Below, piece after piece: positions 14,665 through 20,389 of a stretch of DNA of 20,389 nt. Under the pieces are notes generated by a model, which saw nothing but the letters and a program-made list of their open reading frames with translations, was not told the origin of the DNA and ran no database searches. Numbering within the stretch: the stretch's first letter is position 1; each line of letters begins with the position of its first letter. Source of the DNA: JBKEAJ01 sp047975005 (lineage in GTDB: Bacteria; Bacteroidota; Bacteroidia; Bacteroidales; Prolixibacteraceae); the NCBI GenBank assembly GCA_047975005.1, contig JBKECW010000078.1:1-20389 (forward strand), written 5' to 3'. Made by a program: the position numbers and the translations under genes.

Positions 14665-15435
14665 ATGAAAAAGCTATTTATGCTATTAATGCTCGTCGTA
14701 GTACTCTCTGTATCTGCGTCAAGTTCTGTTTTTGCTTCGGTTGGAGCATTCGTGCAAGACAATGCGGCAAACCTAGACCCGACACAAGCCGAAGAAAGTG
14801 GAGGTGGATTACTAAACGCAATTGTAATAAAATTCATCGAAGGTGGTCCTATCTTCATGTCGTTCGTTCTTCTAACACTCGTTTTAGGTCTTGCTTTTGC
14901 AATAGAGAGAGTTCTCTATCTTGCATTTGCAACATCAAACAACAAAAAACTTTTGAATAAAGTAGAAGAAGCTCTTGAAAGAGGCGGAATCGAAGACGCT
15001 AAAGAAGTATGCAGAAACACAAGAGGCCCTGTTGCTTCTATTTACTATCAAGGTCTTGACCGCGCAGACGAAGGTCTTGACGTTGTAGAAAAATCTGTTA
15101 CTGCCTACGGTGGCGTAATGGTTGGTCAGTTAGAAAGAAACCTTAGCTGGATTGCATTGTTTATCGCACTTGCGCCGATGCTTGGGTTTATGGGAACAGT
15201 AATCGGTATGATTGACGCCTTCGACTCTATTGAGCAAGCTGGTGATATTAGCCCTACACTTGTTGCACGTGGTATCAAAGTGGCACTTATCACAACGGTA
15301 TCAGGTCTTATCGTGGCAATTATCCTACAAGTATTCTACAATTACTGTGTTGCAAGAATTGAAAGTATTACTAATAGCATGGAAGATGCATCAATATCTT
15401 TCGTTGACATATTAATCAAACATAAAAACAACTAA
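14665..15435 (+). CDS. exbB: MotA/TolQ/ExbB proton channel family protein
   Basis: The 256-residue inner-membrane protein is the ExbB subunit of a proton-driven energising complex, which in this phylum powers TonB-dependent outer-membrane uptake. A hydrophobic N-terminal segment resembling a signal peptide (5-25) is followed by three membrane helices at about 62-84, 160-185 and 203-225. The second contains APMLGFMGTVIGM with conserved T178, and the third LITTVSGLIVAI with T210/T211; both are channel-lining threonine positions in ExbB/TolQ. The cytoplasmic loop lies between the first and second helices. It heads an operon with a 4TM protein and two ExbD genes, with no TonB gene in the window. 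Confidence 0.93.
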   Translation: MKKLFMLLMLVVVLSVSASSSVFASVGAFVQDNAANLDPTQAEESGGGLLNAIVIKFIEGGPIFMSFVLLTLVLGLAFAIERVLYLAFATSNNKKLLNKVEEALERGGIEDAKEVCRNTRGPVASIYYQGLDRADEGLDVVEKSVTAYGGVMVGQLERNLSWIALFIALAPMLGFMGTVIGMIDAFDSIEQAGDISPTLVARGIKVALITTVSGLIVAIILQVFYNYCVARIESITNSMEDASISFVDILIKHKNN

Positions 15436-15447
15436 GAATCACAGATT

Positions 15448-15918
15448 ATGAGCAAGCAATTAATTTATAATATTGTACTCGGAGTCTTGATGGTAATTTC
15501 TGTTGTATTTGTGATTATGATTTTTTTAAATATTGAAGGGTTAGAATCGACAAATAGTGCAGTAGTACAAGAACATCAAGGCATTGTGCACAGCGCAATG
15601 ATTTGGAGTATAGTGTTACTTGTTGTAGGAGCATTAGCAGCAATTGCTACTGGTCTTGTACAACTGGTAAGTAATCCCAAACAACTTATCGGAGCGGTTA
15701 TCATACTAGCTATTGTGGCGGTAGTCGTTTTCATTTGTTACTCTTTGGCAGGATCAACAATTACAGAGACTCCCAGTATAAAACAAATGATTGAAAGCGG
15801 AAACCTTACTCCAAGCATTATTAAAACATCAGGAACGATTGTGTATGTAGCAGTAGCAGCATCAATAATCGCGGTGGTGTCGTTAGTGTTTGCAGGAGTA
15901 AGAAATGCAATTAACTAG
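15448..15918 (+). CDS. Unknown four-helix membrane protein between exbB and exbD
   Basis: The 156-residue protein has four predicted membrane helices at about 6-28, 50-72, 80-101 and 128-150. Short polar loops lie between them, the longest (about 102-127) carrying TETPSIKQMIES. No enzymatic or channel motif is recognised. It starts 12 bases after exbB and ends 29 bases before the first exbD, so it is almost certainly part of the ExbB/ExbD operon and may be an accessory subunit. No Shine-Dalgarno is present. Its existence as a gene is well supported by its clean hydrophobic pattern and position; its role is unknown. Confidence 0.85.
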   Translation: MSKQLIYNIVLGVLMVISVVFVIMIFLNIEGLESTNSAVVQEHQGIVHSAMIWSIVLLVVGALAAIATGLVQLVSNPKQLIGAVIILAIVAVVVFICYSLAGSTITETPSIKQMIESGNLTPSIIKTSGTIVYVAVAASIIAVVSLVFAGVRNAIN

Positions 15919-15947
15919 AATTATTAATCGTGGTAAAATAAAGTATT

Positions 15948-16511
15948 ATGGCAAATAAAACACCGGAAGTACCTGCAGCATCATTAGCAGACATTGCATT
16001 CATGTTGCTAATATTTTTCTTGGTAACAACCACGATGGACGTTGATCAAGGTTTGTTGAGAGTACTACCCGAATGGGTTGACCCTAACGAGTCGTCAGAA
16101 GACATACAAGTAAAAGAGCGTAACCTCTTCGTTGTGATGGTTAGTAAAGACGACCAACTACTTGTCGAGAATGAATATATGGACATAAGCAATCTTAGAG
16201 AAGCTACCAAGGAGTTCATTCTAAATCCGAACAATTCGGAGAATCTTCCCCAAAAGAAAGAGACAAACATCAAGAATCTAGGGGTAAGACAAGTGTCGCA
16301 GGGTATTATATCTCTAAAAAATGACGTAGGTACTCACTACAAAGCATACATTGAAGTGCAAAACGAGTTGGTAGCGGCCGTCAACGAGGTCAGAGATCAA
16401 ATATCAATGCAAGAATTCGGCAAAAAGTTTGAAGACTTGAATGACGACCAAGAGAAGGCAATTAAGGACTATATTAAAGCTCCAATATCGGAAGCAGAAC
16501 CAAACAAATAA
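15948..16511 (+). CDS. exbD: ExbD/TolR biopolymer transport protein (first copy)
   Basis: This 187-residue protein has one N-terminal membrane helix (about 12-30, SLADIAFMLLIFFLVTTTM) carrying the essential proton-path aspartate D15, followed by a periplasmic domain. It is longer than E. coli ExbD (141 residues); the extra length is a charged periplasmic part containing NEVRDQISMQEF. It probably forms the ExbB-ExbD stator with the other subunits encoded here. The ATG at 15948 gives the expected short cytoplasmic tail. Confidence 0.92.
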   Translation: MANKTPEVPAASLADIAFMLLIFFLVTTTMDVDQGLLRVLPEWVDPNESSEDIQVKERNLFVVMVSKDDQLLVENEYMDISNLREATKEFILNPNNSENLPQKKETNIKNLGVRQVSQGIISLKNDVGTHYKAYIEVQNELVAAVNEVRDQISMQEFGKKFEDLNDDQEKAIKDYIKAPISEAEPNK

Positions 16512-16518
16512 AAGGAGG
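16511..16518 (+). promoter_or_regulatory. Strong Shine-Dalgarno of the second exbD
   Basis: AAAGGAGG lies six bases before the ATG at 16525 and begins at the last base of the preceding stop codon. It is a near-perfect anti-16S match and stands out because the other genes here have A-rich leaders without it. Confidence 0.65.
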
Positions 16519-16524
16519 TAAATT

Positions 16525-17001
16525 ATGTCTAGATTTAAAAAAGGAGGGAGCAAGGATTTACCGGCAATTTCAACGGCTTCTCTTCCTGACATTGTATTCA
16601 TGTTGCTTTTCTTTTTTATGGTTAGTACATCCATGAGGGACGTAACTGTCAATGTCGATATTGAGACACCCAAAGCAACGGAAATCACAAAAATGATGAA
16701 AACAACGCCAATAAGCTACATTTACATTGGTCAACCAAAAGCCTCTTTTAGAGAGTCTTATGGAACAGCCCCAAGAATACAGCTTAACGACCAGTTTTCA
16801 AAGATGGAAGATGTCGGACCTTACCTTGACAGTGAACGCGAGTCTATAAGTGGCGGAGATGATGCTAAAACAGCATTTACTACAGCACTAAAAGTAGACG
16901 AGGACACTAGAATGGGTATTGTTACAGACGTGAAACAAGAAATGAGGAAAGTATCAGCACTACGCATTTTGTATAGTGCCGGCAAAAAAACTACAGAGTA
17001 G
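16525..17001 (+). CDS. exbD: ExbD/TolR biopolymer transport protein (second copy)
   Basis: The 158-residue ExbD paralogue has a short basic cytoplasmic tail and one membrane helix (about 19-37, LPDIVFMLLFFFMVSTSM) with the proton-path aspartate D22. A periplasmic domain rich in charged residues follows. The sequence differs clearly from the first copy outside the helix, so the two are old paralogues that may form mixed stators. It is the last gene of the operon, 13 bases after the first exbD, and a hairpin terminator follows. Confidence 0.92.
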   Translation: MSRFKKGGSKDLPAISTASLPDIVFMLLFFFMVSTSMRDVTVNVDIETPKATEITKMMKTTPISYIYIGQPKASFRESYGTAPRIQLNDQFSKMEDVGPYLDSERESISGGDDAKTAFTTALKVDEDTRMGIVTDVKQEMRKVSALRILYSAGKKTTE

Positions 17002-17029
17002 TTTCTTTGACAAATAATTTAAAGTTATT

Positions 17030-17064
17030 AAGGGACTTGTGTGAAATCCATAAGTCCCTTTCTT
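17030..17064 (+). terminator. Hairpin terminator of the exbB-exbD operon
   Basis: AAGGGACTT (17030-17038) and AAGTCCCTT (17052-17060) pair perfectly. The stem can extend by three pairs including one G-T wobble, to a seven-base loop, and is followed by TCTT. It starts 28 bases after the exbD stop codon. Confidence 0.8.
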
Positions 17065-17090
17065 AGTGTTTATTTCTTAATCGAACAAAA

Positions 17091-18068
17091 ATGTCTTTAC
17101 TTAAAAGTAGGTTCTCAAAAGCAATTTTACTGTTGCTTGTAGTTTTTGCAATTGTTAGCGCCACATCAATAAAATTTGGCGAGAAAGATAGTGTAAATTT
17201 AGGAGTGTCAAGTACAAATAAATCTGACGACACATTCAGTGAAGGCAAATCAGATGGTATAAAATACTACTCATCCCCTTACATGCCAAAGCATGTAGAG
17301 TTTGCAGGAGAAAAAGTCCCAATTGAATATTACGATGTGTATGAGAGTCTTGACAAAGAGCTTTTGTCACATGCATATTTTCATTCTCAAACACTGAGAT
17401 ACATTAAGTTATCTAAGAGATATTTCTCAATAGTCGAGCCTATTCTAAAGAAAAATAATATCCCTGATGATTTTAAATATTTGATGGTTGCCGAAAGCGG
17501 GATGAACGAAACGGCAATATCCCCGGCAAGAGCAGCCGGACTATGGCAGTTTCTTGCAAGTACAGCCAAATCTCATGGGCTAACAGTGACTGCTGAGGTA
17601 GACGAAAGATACCATGTAGAAAAATCAACCCAAGCGGCATGCGAACATCTACAGTGGCTTTACAATAAGTTCGGTTCGTGGACGCTCGTATGTGCATCGT
17701 ACAATTGTGGGATTGGCAGTCTTAGCAATCAACTTAGTCGACAAAAAGCAAAGTCGTATTATGATATGCTACTCAATACCGAGACAGGTAGATATGTGTA
17801 TAGAATAGTCGGATTTAAACTAATAATGGAAAACCCTAAGTTGTATAATTTTTATGTTGCTGACGATGAGTACTACCCTATATGGAATACTAAGTATATT
17901 ACACTAGACTCAACTGTTAGCGATTTTGGAACATTTGCTAACAATCTGGGACTTAACTACAAGGTTCTAAAGGAATTTAACCCATGGCTAAGAGATAATA
18001 AGTTAAATAATCCGAGCAAGACCGTATACAAAATAAAGGTTCCTCAGGAAGGGTATAAGCGCAATTAG
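17091..18068 (+). CDS. Lytic transglycosylase, SLT domain (MltD-like, GH23)
   Basis: This 325-residue exported murein enzyme cleaves the glycan strand of peptidoglycan, forming 1,6-anhydro-muramic acid. A hydrophobic signal is at about 10-25. The SLT domain carries the catalytic glutamate E135 in VAESGMNE, the motif AAGLWQF (148-154), and ASYNCG (202-207). The C-terminal 60 residues (TVSDFGTFANNLGLNYKVL, then NPWLR) resemble a LysM-type wall-binding repeat, as in MltD. The start at 17091 gives a sensible signal peptide. No clear promoter lies between it and the exb terminator. It converges on the ABC permease gene; the two stop codons overlap by two bases. Confidence 0.92.
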   Translation: MSLLKSRFSKAILLLLVVFAIVSATSIKFGEKDSVNLGVSSTNKSDDTFSEGKSDGIKYYSSPYMPKHVEFAGEKVPIEYYDVYESLDKELLSHAYFHSQTLRYIKLSKRYFSIVEPILKKNNIPDDFKYLMVAESGMNETAISPARAAGLWQFLASTAKSHGLTVTAEVDERYHVEKSTQAACEHLQWLYNKFGSWTLVCASYNCGIGSLSNQLSRQKAKSYYDMLLNTETGRYVYRIVGFKLIMENPKLYNFYVADDEYYPIWNTKYITLDSTVSDFGTFANNLGLNYKVLKEFNPWLRDNKLNNPSKTVYKIKVPQEGYKRN

Positions 18069-19321
18069 GCGTTGAACCTCATGGCATCTGATGGGGATAT
18101 TCGATCTGCAACGTATGCAGGAATCCCCATTATCAGAAGTATTAAAATGACTGTTCCAACATTGACCAAAACAAAGGGCATAATGCCAAAATGTATTGGC
18201 ACACTGGACAGGTAATATGTTTCGGGGTCGAGCTTTATGACATTGAAGTACTTTTGAATGAACATGAAAGAGTATGCGATAATATTCCCCCAAGCTAAGC
18301 CTCCGACTATGAGCCTAAATGAGATATTTCTAAATACTCTCCGAATTTTACTGTTGGGATATCCCAACGTTTTGAGAACTCCTATGTGATATGTATTTTC
18401 AAGAATAATAACCAACAATCCGGAGACCATACAAACTCCTACTATTAGGAGGATTAGCACTATTATGACATATACATTCATGTCTAGCAGTGCAAGCCAA
18501 TCAAAGATTTGTGGATATATATCAATAACCGAGTTGACATCTATCAATCCTTTTTGTTCGGAATAAAAGGCGAGAGTGCTGGAGGCTATTTCTTCAGTAA
18601 TCTCATTTATTTGTGAAACATCGGCAACACGCACTTCAAACCCCGAAACCTGAGTAGAGTCCCACTGGCTGACTTGTTGCACCTGTCGCAGGTCTCCATA
18701 TAAGAACAAATCATCAAACTCCTCTAATCCGGTAGAATATACTGCGGCAATCTTTAATTTTCTTACTCTTGGTTTCTTATCTTGATCATTGATAAAGTAT
18801 ATATAAAACTCATCCCCAAAAGAGAGTTTGAGCAGTCGGGTGATGTTGGAAGACACCATAACATCATTGGACACCTTATTTGGCATAAAATGCAAAGCCT
18901 CTCCCTGCACGATATTCTTAGAGAAGAAACCCCAGTCAAAATCGTTGTCTACTCCCTTAAAAACAACTCCATGAATTTCTGTATCGGTTTTTAATACTCC
19001 TGGTTTTGTCGCAAATGGGCTAATGCTCGACACTCCATCCATACCTAGTATTGTATTGCTCACAGGATGGTGCTTGTCCATAGGCTCAGTCTCGTAAGAA
19101 CTATTGTTATTAAGTTGCACAAGCTGAATGTGTGCTCCAAAGCCAAAAGCCTTTTCTGCAACTTCTTTTTTATAGCCTAGCACAATAGATACTGACAGGA
19201 GCATGACAATAATGCCAAGAATAATGGATAGCTGGGAAATCATTACCACCCTATTGCCCATTTTACCACCTTTACTTACTCCGCTGAATATTCGTTTTGC
19301 AATAAACCTTTCAAGATTCAT
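18065..19321 (-). CDS. ABC transporter permease, LolC/LolE-like (FtsX/MacB type)
   Basis: The 418-residue inner-membrane protein has the 1+3 helix layout of lipoprotein-releasing permeases. One helix lies at about 25-49 (VVMISQLSIILGIIVML), a large periplasmic domain follows, and three helices lie at about 280-308, 330-355 and 380-403. The conserved coupling segment HIGVLKTLGYPNSKIRRVF precedes the third helix, and the C-terminus RISPSDAMRF is typical. The likely role is release of lipoproteins from the inner membrane toward the outer membrane with a LolD-type ATPase encoded elsewhere. A related FtsX-family export role cannot be excluded. No ATPase gene is adjacent. Its own -7 box precedes it. 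Confidence 0.88.
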   Translation of the reverse strand: MNLERFIAKRIFSGVSKGGKMGNRVVMISQLSIILGIIVMLLSVSIVLGYKKEVAEKAFGFGAHIQLVQLNNNSSYETEPMDKHHPVSNTILGMDGVSSISPFATKPGVLKTDTEIHGVVFKGVDNDFDWGFFSKNIVQGEALHFMPNKVSNDVMVSSNITRLLKLSFGDEFYIYFINDQDKKPRVRKLKIAAVYSTGLEEFDDLFLYGDLRQVQQVSQWDSTQVSGFEVRVADVSQINEITEEIASSTLAFYSEQKGLIDVNSVIDIYPQIFDWLALLDMNVYVIIVLILLIVGVCMVSGLLVIILENTYHIGVLKTLGYPNSKIRRVFRNISFRLIVGGLAWGNIIAYSFMFIQKYFNVIKLDPETYYLSSVPIHFGIMPFVLVNVGTVILILLIMGIPAYVADRISPSDAMRFNA

Positions 19322-19362
19322 GTGTATTCTATTGATAATGCCTATATATTAGCTATTCCACG

Positions 19363-19370
19363 CAAAGATA
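19363..19370 (-). promoter_or_regulatory. -7 box of the LolC/E-like permease promoter
   Basis: On the leftward strand TATCTTTG, followed by C, matches TAnnTTTG and lies 41 bases before the ATG at 19321. No TTTG is visible at the usual -33 distance. Confidence 0.6.
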
Positions 19371-19410
19371 TAATTATTTTATTTGCCCGAATGTACAATA
19401 AATCCGACAT

Positions 19411-19538
19411 CTGACGGTAAAGTATAAGCGTAGTACGGGATTGCGGGCTTCATACCTATCAAGTTACCACCCAAAATTGATGCGGGTAATACCGCTCGAA
19501 AACTTCCGAAACCCTTATGCACTATACACTTTGTTGGC
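19411..19538 (-). repeat. Imperfect-palindromic element (about 128 bp) after the zinc-ribbon gene
   Basis: Read on the leftward strand it starts with GCCAAC, six bases past the stop codon of the zinc-ribbon gene, and ends near 19411. The outer arms can be aligned to each other without gaps over about 32 bases (AAAGT at 19419-19423 against ACTTT at 19528-19532), with many mismatches forming internal bulges. This is the shape of a recombination-site-like folded strand. Its ends also resemble the element starting at 20327. Canonical attC core sequences (RYYYAAC/GTTRRRY) are not matched exactly, so it is called only a structured repeat. Confidence 0.5.
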
Positions 19539-19544
19539 ATTTCA

Positions 19545-20252
19545 CTAATTATTCATCCTCTTAATTATGCTATCCAACGTTGTTGTCACCCATTCTTGTT
19601 CCGCATCATTGGCATCCTCAAAAAAATATTCAGTCTTTACTCCTGATATTATTGCAGGCATTTCAACGCCACCCATTCCAAATGATTTTTGCATTTTAAA
19701 CATCAGCTTAAAGTTACCAAACATTGTAAAAGGATTCATCTGCAGATTTTTCATTCTAATCGACTGAATATCTTTCACCTTAATTTCAAAATTCTTAGGT
19801 CTAATTGGTCTATCCTTTTTAAGAGTCAATGAGATTCTTGATATTTTTAAAGTTTGTGTCTCTAAAATGGAATTTATCAATCCTCCAATCATTCCAAATC
19901 CAACTAACCAAAAAGGAATCGAGAACATGGCAAAAATCACACTACCTTGCGAAGCTCCCCAAGTCCAAAAACTTATAAATCCAAGCCAAAATATCGAAAA
20001 GAACAACTGAGGAATCATTGATGCAGAAAATCCTTTTTTAGGGTAAAATAGCTCTATTGAATCATCAAGTCCTTTTTTAACAGCGATTTTAGTCCCATTG
20101 GGGGGATTACTAATTTTATCAATCGACTTACTATCTGTTAATTCACTTGCTTTATGAATCGAATTACACTTATCACATTTAGCTAAATCCGATGAGATAT
20201 TAACATTATCTGGTAAAATCGTTGCTTTGCAATTTGGACAAATCAGTTCCAT
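19545..20252 (-). CDS. Unknown zinc-ribbon membrane protein
   Basis: The 235-residue protein begins with a zinc ribbon of four cysteines, C5/C8 and C26/C29 (CPNC and CDKC). A linker follows, then two membrane helices at about 79-98 and 104-128, and a soluble C-terminal domain of about 100 residues with short beta-like stretches (TLKISRISLTLKK, IRMKNLQMNPFTMFG). The layout resembles membrane-anchored zinc-ribbon proteins with a PH-like tail, but no family is firmly recognised and no function is proposed. Its DNA looks richer in A and T than its neighbours. No -7 box is visible in the 75 bases between its ATG and the upstream element. It sits between two related palindromic elements, suggesting acquisition as a unit. 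Confidence 0.8.
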   Translation of the reverse strand: MELICPNCKATILPDNVNISSDLAKCDKCNSIHKASELTDSKSIDKISNPPNGTKIAVKKGLDDSIELFYPKKGFSASMIPQLFFSIFWLGFISFWTWGASQGSVIFAMFSIPFWLVGFGMIGGLINSILETQTLKISRISLTLKKDRPIRPKNFEIKVKDIQSIRMKNLQMNPFTMFGNFKLMFKMQKSFGMGGVEMPAIISGVKTEYFFEDANDAEQEWVTTTLDSIIKRMNN

Positions 20253-20326
20253 ATTCTGTTTTTAGTTTTTTATTTGATTATCAATTTCTATTATCTCCGT
20301 TTACACGAAACTCTGTTTTAATGAAA

Positions 20327-20389
20327 GCTAACGGTATCGTGTATGAGCAGTAGCGGAATAAAAAAGCCGAACTTTTCGGTTTAGACTGA
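20327..20389 (-). repeat. Second, window-truncated copy of the palindromic element
   Basis: The plus strand from GCTAAC (20327) onward parallels the end of the first element read on the other strand: GCYAAC, then GTGTAT, then a CAT/CAG-AG block. Its complement (ending TACCGTTAGC) also resembles the far end of the first element (TTTACCGTCAG). It contains a small CCGAA/TTCGG hairpin and is cut by the end of the window, so its full length and other end are not seen. Confidence 0.4.

Noticed and set aside
19411..19538. Reading the palindromic element as a canonical integron attC site
   Set aside because: The GCCAAC end does not fit RYYYAAC and no integrase is visible, so only a structured repeat is claimed.

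Overview
The window looks like a chromosomal segment from a member of the Bacteroidota, most likely the order Bacteroidales. Several start sites are preceded by the TAnnTTTG -7 box typical of this phylum. Shine-Dalgarno sequences are almost absent. The gene content also fits: a lipoprotein M13 peptidase, a GxDLY/SGNH esterase, a HEAT-DUF1080 protein with an exported Gfo/Idh/MocA partner, and an ExbB-4TM-ExbD-ExbD operon. The genus cannot be fixed from the sequence alone. Most of the window is ordinary core and accessory metabolism. No rRNA, tRNA, CRISPR array, transposase or phage gene was seen.

Left part (1-4356): an M13 zinc metallopeptidase lipoprotein reads rightward and converges, across a bidirectional hairpin terminator, on a leftward SGNH hydrolase and a leftward sfsA. 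Directly upstream of sfsA, and overlapping its start codon in an ATGA arrangement, is the C-terminal remnant of a RelE/ParE-type toxin. Its N-terminal half has been replaced by the terminator of the next gene.

Centre-left (4357-10549): a leftward two-gene operon encodes a twin-arginine Gfo/Idh/MocA oxidoreductase and a very long secreted protein with HEAT-like repeats and two C-terminal DUF1080 (3-keto-glycoside hydrolase family) domains. Together they suggest periplasmic oxidation and cleavage of glycosides. A Tat-signal metallophosphoesterase with its own clear promoter and terminator follows.

Centre (10550-14388): cysK (cysteine synthase) is preceded by an Rrf2-family regulator gene that probably controls it. 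Divergently transcribed is aspS, followed one base after its stop codon by a GTG-started small helical-repeat protein. The intergenic stretch 14389-14664 holds one candidate -7 box and a long 5' leader, and nothing else was seen in it.

Right part (14665-20389): an operon of ExbB, an unknown four-helix membrane protein and two ExbD proteins forms a proton-driven energising complex and ends at a good hairpin terminator. A lytic transglycosylase follows and converges, with overlapping stop codons, on a leftward LolC/E-like ABC permease. The last gene, a zinc-ribbon membrane protein, is flanked by two related imperfect-palindromic elements. The element next to its stop codon lies only six bases away. 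This gives a cassette-like layout and is the most unusual structure in the window.

For three genes (metallophosphoesterase, Rrf2, aspS) the longest open frame begins upstream of or inside the promoter, so the annotated starts here are the internal ATGs.
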